A DNA stretch of 37,697 nt, taken from assembly GCA_949541125.1 (NCBI GenBank), contig CATISV010000035.1, forward strand, positions 1 to 37,697, read 5' to 3'. The notes beneath the pieces are model-generated. The model was not told the origin of the DNA, searched no databases, and worked only from the letters and a program-made list of their open reading frames with translations. The position numbers and the translations under genes were made by a program. Of this stretch, positions 18,245 to 27,242 are shown piece by piece (the first letter of the stretch is position 1; every line of letters starts with the position of its first letter). Source of the DNA: Flavobacterium sp. SCGC AAA160-P02 (GTDB lineage: Bacteria > Bacteroidota > Bacteroidia > Flavobacteriales > Flavobacteriaceae).

Positions 18245-19759
18245 TTAAAATTCAATATGTTGATAAGCACCTGCATCTGGATTCAATGTTCTAATGACTT
18301 CTAGAATATCTGTAGGAACAAGATTAGCTCCTATTAAATTTCCTAGATTAATCGCTTCACTATCTTGACCAATAATAAAATCATTGAGTGATGAATTTCT
18401 AAAATGTGAATTACCATTTAGAAGAATATTTTGATAATTGGATGTATTATCAAAATCTAATTCAGGAACTTCAGAAAGAGTATTATTTATGTCATTGAAT
18501 TTGATCATTGAATTGCTTACATTAAAATTGAAAATGCTACCATCGATTCTATCAGGAAGAAATTCAATATTATTATTTCCATCTATAATACAGTTGGTAA
18601 AATTAGCAGCTGTTAAATCTCTTGCTTCAAAAATTTCTTGTCCGCTAGCATTTCTGTATGTAAAAAAATTATTTATTAAAACGGTCGGTAAAGAGCGAAT
18701 TCCATTATACCAGAAATTAGCAAAAGTACTATGTATAAAGTTGTAGGAGCCACCAATAGTACAAGCTAATGAAGCTTCTCCAGCATTTCCAATGACTATA
18801 TTTTCTCCATAAATACTTGTTTCTCTGGCTAACACACCAAAGTTTGAATGATTAAATATTTCTGTGTTTTTTATTGTTAATGTTGGAGCAGTGGAGGTTG
18901 CAATAGAATCTACAAGAATTCCTATAATTCCATTTTTTATTTGAGTGTGATTCATTTCATTTTCTTTACTTCCTGCCCTTAACCATATAGTACCCCATTG
19001 TCCAGGGACAGTATTAAATGAATTTTCTAACCTATCTCCCTCAAAAATAACTTTTTCGTTCAAGGTACCGTTTACTTTTAAACTCGCCCCTTTGTCGATT
19101 ATTAATCCTGAATTATTGTGAAAATAAACTTTTGACCCAGAGTTTATTGTCAATACATCATTTTCAGAAACAGCTGCATAACCATATATTACGGTTGGTT
19201 TCGTATTCGAAAAAATAAGTTCAGTATTTGTTAAAAAACGACCTCTTATGGTAGTTGGCTGTCCATCTAATGTGAGCGAATCAATTTTCATTGTAAAAGG
19301 GTCTCTTCCTGGATAAATAAAATGTGCATCTTGAACTAATGTGACAAGATCAACATTTTGCTCATTGGTTCCTGTGTCAAATAAAATTCTATCTGTATAC
19401 AAAGGGTTTTGAATAGAAGCAATATCAACGGTAGTTTCAACAAAAATAAAAATGCTGTCTTTAGAAAGGATATCAATATTTTGAAAATCTTTACCTGGAA
19501 TTCCATCAACATTTAATCTGTAATTGGAACTTGAGCCTTTTTCCAACGCTATATTTGGAATAGTAATGTCTTCATTACTTCTATTATAAACCTTTAAATT
19601 ATAGGTAGCAGATCCAATATTTGTAAAAATTGTATCTAGAAAAACAGTATCCTTAGAAAACTCAAGTTGACCAAAACTTGGTATGGTGCTAAAATCTTTT
19701 CGACAAGATGTTATAGAAACAATTAGAATTATAAAAAAAAGAAAAACGATATGTTTCAT
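18245..19759 (-). CDS. right-handed beta-helix lipoprotein
   Basis: The 504-residue protein starts with a lipoprotein signal (lipobox ITSC, Cys19). An immunoglobulin-like N-terminal part (about 30-150) is followed by many short turns of a parallel beta-helix (for example GSKVYFHNNSGLIIDKGASL and NHTQIKNGIIGILVDS), as in right-handed beta-helix proteins that bind or cleave polysaccharides. The end (NLGNLIGANLVPTDILEVIR, DAGAYQH) matches the C-terminal motif of this flavobacterial family. Catalytic residues cannot be assigned. It lies 41 bases downstream of the glutaminyl cyclase gene on the same strand. Confidence 0.82.
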   Translation of the reverse strand: MKHIVFLFFIILIVSITSCRKDFSTIPSFGQLEFSKDTVFLDTIFTNIGSATYNLKVYNRSNEDITIPNIALEKGSSSNYRLNVDGIPGKDFQNIDILSKDSIFIFVETTVDIASIQNPLYTDRILFDTGTNEQNVDLVTLVQDAHFIYPGRDPFTMKIDSLTLDGQPTTIRGRFLTNTELIFSNTKPTVIYGYAAVSENDVLTINSGSKVYFHNNSGLIIDKGASLKVNGTLNEKVIFEGDRLENSFNTVPGQWGTIWLRAGSKENEMNHTQIKNGIIGILVDSIATSTAPTLTIKNTEIFNHSNFGVLARETSIYGENIVIGNAGEASLACTIGGSYNFIHSTFANFWYNGIRSLPTVLINNFFTYRNASGQEIFEARDLTAANFTNCIIDGNNNIEFLPDRIDGSIFNFNVSNSMIKFNDINNTLSEVPELDFDNTSNYQNILLNGNSHFRNSSLNDFIIGQDSEAINLGNLIGANLVPTDILEVIRTLNPDAGAYQHIEF

Positions 19760-19800
19760 TCATTTAATTTTGTTAAAAATATAACATTAATTTGAGTTGA

Positions 19801-20847
19801 TTATTGTCTTTTAATAAGTTCTATTTCGAAAAGTTTTTCCCAATTTTTACCAGTTACAAACATTCTATTATTTTTCGAATCAAAGGCAATTCCATTTAAA
19901 ACATCATTATCTTTAACTAATTTTTGAGTCTTTTCCATTTCTTTAACAACACTTGTTAAATTAATAATCCCCTCTACAATTCCATTATCAGGATTGATAA
20001 TAGCAATTAGAGGTTTTCTCCAATAATTGGCATATATTTTTCCGTTGATAAACTCTAATTCATTTAATTGACTTATTTTTTGTTTATGTGTGTATGCTTG
20101 TATATATCTTTTTTCTTGTTGTGTTGATGGGTCTAAGAACCAAATTTTAGGGGTTCCGTCAGATTTAATTAATTCTGTCTCGGAATGAGTTAATCCCCAG
20201 CCTTCTTTACTTCTGTTATATGAAAACTCACTTTCTAGTTCAAAGGTTTTTAAATTATAAATAAAGCCTTTATTGGCTTTCCAAGTCAAAAAGAATATTT
20301 GATCATTAAACAGGGTCATTCCTTCACCAAAATATTGTTTATCTAGATCAATTTTCTTTATTATCTTACCTGTTTTTATATCAACTTTTCTCAGTGACGA
20401 CTTTCCATTTTGACCTGTAGTTTCATATAAGAAACCATCATAATATTCTAATCCTTGTGTGTAAGCAGTTCCGTCATGAGGATAGGAATTTATTATTTTT
20501 ACATCATAGGATATAAAAGGAATATCAGAAAAAACTTCTACAAAATTATTTATTCTTTTGCTTTGTTGGTCACCATAGGTCACCATTGCAGAAATTAGAT
20601 GCTTACCAGTTCCGAAATCTTTAGAGTCAAAAATAAATGAATGATTAGTTGAGGGTATTTCTTTTCCATTCACAAAAAATGTTACTTTACTCAGCTCATG
20701 GTTATTTTCTTCGATGATACTGACCTTTACTTTATTATTTAGTGTTGTTTTGTTAGGAACCTTGATTGATAGGTTGTATTGAGTCTCACAAGAACTCAAT
20801 ATCATTATTGTTATCAGTAATATAAAGGATCTATAGATGGTTTTCAT
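19801..20847 (-). CDS. glutaminyl-peptide cyclotransferase lipoprotein
   Basis: The 348-residue protein has a lipobox LSSC (Cys19), an immunoglobulin-like domain (about 25-105) and a plant-type five-bladed beta-propeller glutaminyl cyclase domain. The signature YPHDGTAYTQGLEYYDG and the FLTWKANKGFIYN and ELEFINGKIYANYW segments are clear. The enzyme converts N-terminal glutamine of exported proteins to pyroglutamate. Many mature flavobacterial exported proteins begin with Gln after the signal peptide, including the secreted unknown at 3216 and the T9SS protein here, which makes them plausible substrates. Confidence 0.9.
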   Translation of the reverse strand: MKTIYRSFILLITIMILSSCETQYNLSIKVPNKTTLNNKVKVSIIEENNHELSKVTFFVNGKEIPSTNHSFIFDSKDFGTGKHLISAMVTYGDQQSKRINNFVEVFSDIPFISYDVKIINSYPHDGTAYTQGLEYYDGFLYETTGQNGKSSLRKVDIKTGKIIKKIDLDKQYFGEGMTLFNDQIFFLTWKANKGFIYNLKTFELESEFSYNRSKEGWGLTHSETELIKSDGTPKIWFLDPSTQQEKRYIQAYTHKQKISQLNELEFINGKIYANYWRKPLIAIINPDNGIVEGIINLTSVVKEMEKTQKLVKDNDVLNGIAFDSKNNRMFVTGKNWEKLFEIELIKRQ

Positions 20848-20884
20848 TCAGATTATTTTTATACAAATAAAACAATTTATTTGT

Positions 20885-20913
20885 TTGAATATTAAAAAAT
20901 ATGGTTAAATTTG
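20885..20913 (+). promoter_or_regulatory. promoter of rpmE2
   Basis: TTG at 20885-20887 and an exact -7 TAAATTTG at 20906-20913 are separated by 18 bases. Transcription would start near 20920, giving a leader of about 100 bases. Confidence 0.7.
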
Positions 20914-21019
20914 CCTCCTCAAAAGAATAAATGTGTTTTTTTGATACCTTTTTAAGAAGAAAGCTTTACCAACTTCGTTCTTTGTAAAAGAAAAGAGTAA
21001 AATATTTAAATATAGTATA

Positions 21020-21271
21020 ATGAAAAAAGGAATACATCCAGAAAATTACAGAATGGTAGCATTTAAAGATATGTCTAACGACGATGTTTTTTTAACACGT
21101 TCCACTGCAGAAACAAAAGAAACTTTAGAAGTTGATGGAGTTGAGTATCCTTTAGTTAAATTGGAGATTTCTAGAACATCTCATCCATTTTATACCGGTA
21201 AATCTAAATTAGTAGACACTGCAGGACGAATTGATAAGTTCAAGACCAAATATGCAAAATTCAAAAAATAA
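21020..21271 (+). CDS. rpmE2: 50S ribosomal protein L31 type B
   Basis: The 83-residue protein is the Zn-independent form of L31 (start [19 protein letters not shown], ending [20 protein letters not shown]). It has no cysteines, so it can replace the zinc-binding type A L31 under zinc shortage; many Bacteroidota have it as the only L31. L31 forms the intersubunit bridge at the central protuberance. It has a strong promoter, a long leader and a terminator shared with gcvP. Confidence 0.97.
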   Translation: MKKGIHPENYRMVAFKDMSNDDVFLTRSTAETKETLEVDGVEYPLVKLEISRTSHPFYTGKSKLVDTAGRIDKFKTKYAKFKK

Positions 21272-21291
21272 TTTTTCTTAAATATAACATT

Positions 21292-21320
21292 AAAAGCCTC
21301 GACAATGTCGAGGCTTTTTT
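21292..21320. terminator. bidirectional terminator between rpmE2 and gcvP
   Basis: The perfect 12-bp stem AAAAGCCTCGAC / GTCGAGGCTTTT with loop AAT has T runs on both strands. It serves rpmE2 (+) and gcvP (-). Confidence 0.9.
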
Positions 21321-21349
21321 AATCGAATTAATATTTGTTTAAAGAGATA

Positions 21350-24193
21350 TTATATTTCTATATACTCTTCAATAGGGGCACAAGAACAAATTAGGTTTCT
21401 GTCACCAAAAGCTTCGTCCACTCTCCGAACCGTAGGCCAAAACTTATTATCATAAATATAGTCTAACGGAAATGCTGCATCTTGTCTAGAATATGGAAAA
21501 TCCCATGTGTCGTTTGTTAACATTGCCATTGTATGAGGAGCATTTTTTAACACATTGTTTGGATTCTCTTTTTCAGCAAGAGAAATTTCTTTTCTAATAG
21601 AAATCATTGCATCACAAAAACGATTTAATTCATCTAGATTTTCAGATTCTGTAGGTTCAATCATCATAGTTCCGGCAACAGGAAAAGAAACAGTTGGGGC
21701 GTGAAACCCATAATCCATAAGACGTTTTGCGATGTCTACAACTTCAATTCCGTTTTCTCTAAAATCACGACAATCTATAATCATTTCGTGAGCAGCTCTT
21801 CCCATTTCCCCTTTGTATAGGGTTTTATAATGTCCATCTAATCGTTCTTTGATATAGTTTGCATTTAAGATAGCTACCTTGGTAGAATCAGTAACTCCTT
21901 TTGCTCCTAACATGGTAATATAACCATAGGAAATTAAACAGGCTAGAGCACTTCCCCACGGAGCTGCAGAAATAGACGTAATTGCTTTTTCTCCACCAGT
22001 TGGAATTATGGGGTTTCCAGGTAAAAAAGGAACTAATTGTGAAGCAACACATATAGGACCTACTCCGGGGCCTCCTCCTCCATGGGGGATAGCAAATGTT
22101 TTATGTAAATTCAAATGACAAACATCTGCTCCAATTGCAGCTGGATTTGTCAATCCAACTTGGGCATTCATATTAGCTCCGTCCATATAAACTTGTCCAC
22201 CATTTTTATGAATGATTTCTGTGATTTCTTTAATAGCACTTTCAAAAACTCCATGAGTAGAGGGATACGTTACCATTAAAGCAGCTAAGTTATCTTTGTG
22301 TTCATTTGCTTTTGCTATTAAATCTTCTATATCAATATTACCATTATCTGCAGTTTTTATTACAATCACTTTCATTCCTGCCATTACGGCAGAAGCAGGA
22401 TTGGTTCCGTGTGCAGAAGAAGGTATTAAACAAATGTTTCTATGGAAATCTCCGTTGTTTTGGTGGTAAGCTCTAATTGTCATTAATCCAGCAAATTCTC
22501 CTTGTGCACCCGAGTTTGGTTGGAGCGAGGTACCTTCAAAACCTGTAATTTCATTGAGTTGTTTTTCTAATTTATTCAATACATCTAAATAACCTTGAGC
22601 TTGATTTAAAGGGACAAAAGGGTGTATATTCCCCCAATTTGGAGAACTTAAAGGTAGCATTTCTGAAGCAGCATTTAATTTCATAGTACAAGAACCTAAA
22701 GAAATCATAGAATGATTTAAAGCTACATCTTTACGCTCTAGACGTTTGATATAACGCATCATTTCAGTTTCTGATTGATAGGTATTAAAAACATCATTTT
22801 CTAAGAAAGGTGTGTTTCTTTTTAAATTCTCAGGAATGACACTATAAGATTGAGAAAATTCTTTATTTTTTAAGTCAAAAGCTTCTTCAAAACAACCAAC
22901 AATGTCTTTTATTTCTTTGAGATCAACAGTTTCATTAATAGAAATTGAAACATGGTGGTTGTCAATATAATTAAAGTTAATTTCATTTGCTTCAGCTACA
23001 GGGCGTAATTTAGTTGCTTCAACTTCAATTAAAATAGTGTCAAAATAAGTACTATTTTTTTGATTGAATCCTAAATTTTTTAGGCTACTAGATAAAATTC
23101 TAGTATGTTTATGAACTGTGTCAGCAATATATTTAATCCCTTCTTTTCCATGATATGCGGCATACATACCAGCCATTACTGCTAACAATACTTGCGCAGT
23201 ACAAATATTTGAGGTTGCTTTTTCACGTTTAATGTGTTGCTCACGGGTTTGCAAAGCCATTCGTAAAGCACGTTTCCCATCTTTGTCTTTTGTTAATCCT
23301 ATAATTCTTCCTGGAATACTTCTTTTGTATTTTTCTTTAGTGGCAAAGTAACCTGCATGAGGACCACCATATCCGAGAGGAATTCCAAATCGTTGTGTGG
23401 TTCCAACCACAACATCTACTCCAAATTCTGCAGGAGCTTTTAAAATTGCTAAAGATAAAATGTCAGCTGCAATGGCTACCTTGATTCCGTTTGTATTTGC
23501 TTTTGAAACAAAATCAGTATAATCATGCACCTGACCATGTTTTCCAGGATATTGAACAATGGCTCCATAAAATTCTTCGGAAAAATCAAATTCCTCGTGT
23601 TTCCCTATTACCAATTCAACTCCTATGGGTGTGGCTCTAGTTTGTAAAACAGATAAAGTTTGTGGTAAAACCTCTTCAGAAACAAAGAACTTATGAGCCC
23701 CAGCTTTTTTTTGTTGACGTTCTCTTACATCGTAAAGCAATGCCATAGCTTCAGCCGCGGCAGTTGATTCATCTAAGAGTGAAGCGTTTGCTAATTCCAT
23801 TCCTGTTAAATCACAAACCATGGTTTGATAGTTTAATAAAGCTTCTAATCTACCTTGAGCAATTTCTGCCTGATAAGGAGTGTATGCAGTGTACCATCCG
23901 GGGTTTTCAAGAATATTTCTTTTAATAACACTAGGCAAGATAGCTTCATGATACCCCAATCCGATATAACTCTTAAAAACCTTATTTTTTTGAGAAAGTT
24001 CCTTAATATGATTTAAATATTCATATTCACTCATAGGTTCATCCAATTGAATTGATTTTGGTAATCGAATATCGTCTGGAATGGTCTCATCAATCAGTTG
24101 TGACAAACTGTTAACACCGATGCTATTTAGCATTTCCTTTTGTTCCTTTTTACTAGGTCCAATATGTCTTCTTTGAAATGAATTTGTATTCAT
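21350..24193 (-). CDS. gcvP: glycine dehydrogenase (aminomethyl-transferring), P protein
   Basis: The 947-residue single-chain P protein decarboxylates glycine and loads the aminomethyl group on the lipoyl H protein, feeding one-carbon metabolism. Both homologous halves are present. The pyridoxal-phosphate lysine lies in HLNLHKTFAIPHGGGGPG (about residue 697), and the N-terminal family signature is FQRRHIGPSKKEQKEML. Length is normal. It is transcribed leftward and ends at the shared terminator; the T and H genes are elsewhere. A minus-strand -7 box lies 26 bases before the start. Confidence 0.97.
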   Translation of the reverse strand: MNTNSFQRRHIGPSKKEQKEMLNSIGVNSLSQLIDETIPDDIRLPKSIQLDEPMSEYEYLNHIKELSQKNKVFKSYIGLGYHEAILPSVIKRNILENPGWYTAYTPYQAEIAQGRLEALLNYQTMVCDLTGMELANASLLDESTAAAEAMALLYDVRERQQKKAGAHKFFVSEEVLPQTLSVLQTRATPIGVELVIGKHEEFDFSEEFYGAIVQYPGKHGQVHDYTDFVSKANTNGIKVAIAADILSLAILKAPAEFGVDVVVGTTQRFGIPLGYGGPHAGYFATKEKYKRSIPGRIIGLTKDKDGKRALRMALQTREQHIKREKATSNICTAQVLLAVMAGMYAAYHGKEGIKYIADTVHKHTRILSSSLKNLGFNQKNSTYFDTILIEVEATKLRPVAEANEINFNYIDNHHVSISINETVDLKEIKDIVGCFEEAFDLKNKEFSQSYSVIPENLKRNTPFLENDVFNTYQSETEMMRYIKRLERKDVALNHSMISLGSCTMKLNAASEMLPLSSPNWGNIHPFVPLNQAQGYLDVLNKLEKQLNEITGFEGTSLQPNSGAQGEFAGLMTIRAYHQNNGDFHRNICLIPSSAHGTNPASAVMAGMKVIVIKTADNGNIDIEDLIAKANEHKDNLAALMVTYPSTHGVFESAIKEITEIIHKNGGQVYMDGANMNAQVGLTNPAAIGADVCHLNLHKTFAIPHGGGGPGVGPICVASQLVPFLPGNPIIPTGGEKAITSISAAPWGSALACLISYGYITMLGAKGVTDSTKVAILNANYIKERLDGHYKTLYKGEMGRAAHEMIIDCRDFRENGIEVVDIAKRLMDYGFHAPTVSFPVAGTMMIEPTESENLDELNRFCDAMISIRKEISLAEKENPNNVLKNAPHTMAMLTNDTWDFPYSRQDAAFPLDYIYDNKFWPTVRRVDEAFGDRNLICSCAPIEEYIEI

Positions 24194-24219
24194 GTGAAAC
24201 AGATAATTAATTTACCATA

Positions 24220-24227
24220 CAAAAATA
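24220..24227 (-). promoter_or_regulatory. -7 element of the gcvP promoter
   Basis: On the minus strand the site reads TATTTTTG, an exact TAnnTTTG match, 26 bases before the gcvP ATG. Confidence 0.5.
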
Positions 24228-24309
24228 ATGAAAAAAGAACATAGTAATCCTCTAACTAAAAGTGAAAATGCGTGAATTAATCAACATAAAATTGTTGATA
24301 AAGAATGCC

Positions 24310-24317
24310 TATTTTTG
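24310..24317 (+). promoter_or_regulatory. possible -7 element for the membrane protein gene
   Basis: TATTTTTG lies four bases before the ATG at 24322. If used, the message would be leaderless from that ATG. This is one reason for choosing that start over an in-frame GTG at 24262. Confidence 0.35.
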
Positions 24318-24321
24318 CGAA

Positions 24322-25140
24322 ATGACTCTTTTAAAATTAATTTTTAATTTTTACATCAACGCTAGTATTCATGTTGCTTTTTCAGTCTATTCTTTAGTTC
24401 GTATTACCGAATTTTATTTTGATATTCCACACGATGAAAACTTAGGATATTTTATTTTTTATGCAACCATCACTGGGTACAATTTTATCAAGTATGCAGG
24501 GGTTGCTAAATTCTATCATATGAGTTTGACAAAAAGTATGAGATCGATTCAGATTTTTTCTTTCATTAGCTTTTGTATGTTGATATATTATAGCTTTAAA
24601 TTATCAATAAAATCACTTTCTTACTTTATTCCTTTTGGAGTTATAACAATTTTTTATGTAGTCCCATTTTTAGGAGGGTTTCAGAGAAATTTACGTAAAG
24701 TAAGTTATCTTAAAATTTTTATTGTATCATTTGTATGGTCGGGTGTCACTACGATTATTCCATTACTTTTAAATAAAAATCAAGAAGTCTGTATTTTTAT
24801 CCTATTATTTTTACAACGAATGTTGTTTATCCTTGTTTTAATTCTTCCTTTTGAGATTAGAGATATGCGATTAGATTTCGAACACATAAAAACATTACCA
24901 CAAAAAATTGGAATTAAATACACAAAAAAACTAGGATTTATTTTCCTTCTTTTTTCATTGGTCATTGAATTTTTATTAACAAAATCATACACGAACAAAA
25001 GTATTTTTTTAGGAATCTGTTTATTACTGCTTTTTCTAGTAATGCGTTCCAAACAAAATCAATCTAAGTTTTATAGCTCTTTTTGGGTTGAATCCTTGCC
25101 AATTTTATGGTTGATTTTGCTTATGATTCTTTCAAAATAA
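24322..25140 (+). CDS. UbiA-like integral membrane protein, probably non-catalytic
   Basis: The 272-residue protein has about eight hydrophobic helices. Residues about 179-195 (IRDMRLDFEHIKTLPQKIG) match the second Asp-rich motif and the TLP loop of UbiA-type prenyltransferases. The first motif, normally NDxxDxxxD in the early helices, is replaced by TGYNFIKYAG, so prenyl-diphosphate transfer is doubtful. I chose the ATG at 24322 because a -7 box lies just before it; a longer form starting with GTG at 24262 would add 20 residues. It is divergent from gcvP. Function unknown. Confidence 0.65.
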   Translation: MTLLKLIFNFYINASIHVAFSVYSLVRITEFYFDIPHDENLGYFIFYATITGYNFIKYAGVAKFYHMSLTKSMRSIQIFSFISFCMLIYYSFKLSIKSLSYFIPFGVITIFYVVPFLGGFQRNLRKVSYLKIFIVSFVWSGVTTIIPLLLNKNQEVCIFILLFLQRMLFILVLILPFEIRDMRLDFEHIKTLPQKIGIKYTKKLGFIFLLFSLVIEFLLTKSYTNKSIFLGICLLLLFLVMRSKQNQSKFYSSFWVESLPILWLILLMILSK

Positions 25141-25200
25141 AATTTTTATTGAGCAAAAATCAAAAATTTAAATTGTGAAAACGTTTTAGTGAAAAGTCAA

Positions 25201-25231
25201 TTGAAAGGATAGATTATAACAGCTAATTTTG
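25201..25231 (+). promoter_or_regulatory. promoter of the serB-serA fusion gene
   Basis: TTG at 25201-25203 and an exact -7 TAATTTTG at 25224-25231 are separated by 20 bases. The ATG follows 26 bases later. Confidence 0.7.
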
Positions 25232-25257
25232 TAAGTTTATAGCTCAAAAAAAAGAAC

Positions 25258-27150
25258 ATGTCTCAGACAAAAAAAAAATTCATATTTGATTTTGACAGTA
25301 CTTTAACTAGTGTTGAGGCATTGGATGTGTTAGCAGAAATAACCTTATCACATAACCCTAACAAAGATGAAATAATTAATGAGATTATAGATATTACTAA
25401 TTTAGGAATTGATGGAAAGATTTCATTCACAGAATCTTTAGAGCGTAGAATAAAATTATTAAATGCGAAAAAATCTGATTTACCGATTTTAATAGACGAA
25501 TTACGAAAAAAGGTTTCCGTATCTATAGAAAGAAACAAAGAGTTTTTTGAAAATTTTTCTAATGATATTTATGTTATTTCTTGTGGATTTAAAGAATTTA
25601 TAGATGCTATTGTAAAGGAGTATAATATTCCGGCAGAAAGAGTATATGCAAATAAATTTGAGTTTGATGATAACGATGTAATTGTTGGTTTTGACACCAA
25701 GAATGTATTATCAACTCATAATGGAAAAATAGAATGCTTAAAAAATCTAAATCTTGAAGGCGAAATTCAAGTTATTGGTGATGGATATAGTGATTATGTA
25801 ACCAAAGAAGCTGGTGTAGCCGACACCTTTTTTGCATACACAGAGAATATTTCTAGAAAAAAAACTATTGAACATGCAGATTATATTACACCAAATTTGG
25901 ATGAATTTTTATTTGTAAACAAACTACCGAGAAACATTTCATATCCCAAAAATAGAATTAAGATTTTATTGTTAGAGAATATTCATCCTGATGCTTTTGA
26001 AAAATTATCAGAGGATGGTTTTACTGTTGAAACAGTTAATAAAAGTTTGACAGAAGACGAACTCATAAAAAGATTAGAAGGTGTTCATGTATTAGGAATT
26101 CGTTCTAAGACTCTGGTTACAAAAAAAGTGATTGAATCAGCGACTAAATTAATGAGTGTTGGCGCTTTTTGTATAGGAACCAAACAAATAGATTTAGAGG
26201 CATGTAAAGAAAATGGAATTACTGTTTTTAATGCACCTTACAGCAATACGCGTTCTGTTGTAGAATTAGCAATTGGTGAAATCATCATGTTAATGCGATC
26301 TGTTTTTCAAAGAAGTATAGAATTACACAGAGGAAAATGGAATAAAACGGCAGAGGGTTCTCGCGAAGTTAGAGGTAAGAAATTAGGAATTGTTGGTTAT
26401 GGAAATATAGGAAAACAGCTATCGGTTTTGGCAGAAGCACTAGGAATGGATGTTTATTACTATGACATTGAAGATAAATTAGCTCTAGGAAATGCAACTC
26501 GTATGGAAAACCTAGAAGATCTATTATCCATTTCAGATGTGATTACAATACATATTGATGATAATCCCACCAACAGAAATTTTATTGGGAAAGAACAGTT
26601 AGAACAGATGAAAGATGGTGCTTATATAGTAAATCTTTCTCGAGGATTTGTCATAGATGTTGAAGCATTGAGAGATGCTTTACAATCTGGAAAACTTTCT
26701 GGAGCAGCTGTAGATGTCTATCCACAAGAGCCGATAGCTAATGGTGAGTATTATACGGAATTACAAGGCTTAGATAATGTGATTTTGACACCGCACATAG
26801 GAGGAAGCACAACAGAAGCCCAAAGAGATATTGCCGATTTTGTTCCAGGAAAAATCATGGCATATATCAATTCAGGAAATACAGTAGATGCTGTTAATTT
26901 TCCTAACATACGATTGCCAAGACAAATCAATGTTCATCGGTTTTTACACATTCATAAGAATGTTCCGGGAATAATGGCAGAAATCAATAAAGTTCTAGCC
27001 GAATTTGAAATGAATATAACAGGACAATACTTGTCCACAGACTCTAAAGTAGGCTATGTGATTTCAGATGTTGATAAAGAATACAATAATGAAGTTATCA
27101 AGGCTTTAAAATATGTTGAAGGAACCATTAAATTTAGAGTTCTTTACTAA
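25258..27150 (+). CDS. serA: fused phosphoserine phosphatase / D-3-phosphoglycerate dehydrogenase
   Basis: The 630-residue protein has two enzymes in one chain. Residues about 1-225 form a HAD-family phosphatase of the SerB type: motif I FDFDSTLT (Asp10 and Asp12), motif II in VISCGFKEF and motif IV GDGYSDY. Residues about 235-560 form a D-3-phosphoglycerate dehydrogenase with the Rossmann motif GIVGYGNIGKQL (near 377) and the catalytic His in LTPHIGGSTTEAQ (near 511). An ACT-like domain at about 560-630 could sense serine. The chain would do the first and last steps of serine synthesis; SerC is not in the window. Both halves keep their catalytic motifs, so both are probably active. Confidence 0.9.
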   Translation: MSQTKKKFIFDFDSTLTSVEALDVLAEITLSHNPNKDEIINEIIDITNLGIDGKISFTESLERRIKLLNAKKSDLPILIDELRKKVSVSIERNKEFFENFSNDIYVISCGFKEFIDAIVKEYNIPAERVYANKFEFDDNDVIVGFDTKNVLSTHNGKIECLKNLNLEGEIQVIGDGYSDYVTKEAGVADTFFAYTENISRKKTIEHADYITPNLDEFLFVNKLPRNISYPKNRIKILLLENIHPDAFEKLSEDGFTVETVNKSLTEDELIKRLEGVHVLGIRSKTLVTKKVIESATKLMSVGAFCIGTKQIDLEACKENGITVFNAPYSNTRSVVELAIGEIIMLMRSVFQRSIELHRGKWNKTAEGSREVRGKKLGIVGYGNIGKQLSVLAEALGMDVYYYDIEDKLALGNATRMENLEDLLSISDVITIHIDDNPTNRNFIGKEQLEQMKDGAYIVNLSRGFVIDVEALRDALQSGKLSGAAVDVYPQEPIANGEYYTELQGLDNVILTPHIGGSTTEAQRDIADFVPGKIMAYINSGNTVDAVNFPNIRLPRQINVHRFLHIHKNVPGIMAEINKVLAEFEMNITGQYLSTDSKVGYVISDVDKEYNNEVIKALKYVEGTIKFRVLY

Positions 27151-27202
27151 GAAACATAATATATAGATAAGAATATATTTATCCGTTAAAATATATCCAA
27201 AA

Positions 27203-27236
27203 CAAATGATTGTTTTATCTTTGAGCAAATCATTTG
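27203..27236 (+). promoter_or_regulatory. kyn cluster promoter with a flanking inverted repeat
   Basis: An exact -7 box TATCTTTG lies at 27216-27223. It is flanked by a perfect 9-bp inverted repeat, CAAATGATT at 27203-27211 and AATCATTTG at 27228-27236, with centres 25 bases apart. Such a placement around the -7 box and the expected transcription start fits an operator for a dimeric repressor. No regulator gene lies next to it. Confidence 0.5.
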
Positions 27237-27242
27237 TATTTA

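Noticed and set aside
27234-27242. TTG start extending kynureninase upstream by three codons
   Set aside because: It lies in the inverted repeat next to the expected transcription start; the ATG at 27243 fits the family better.
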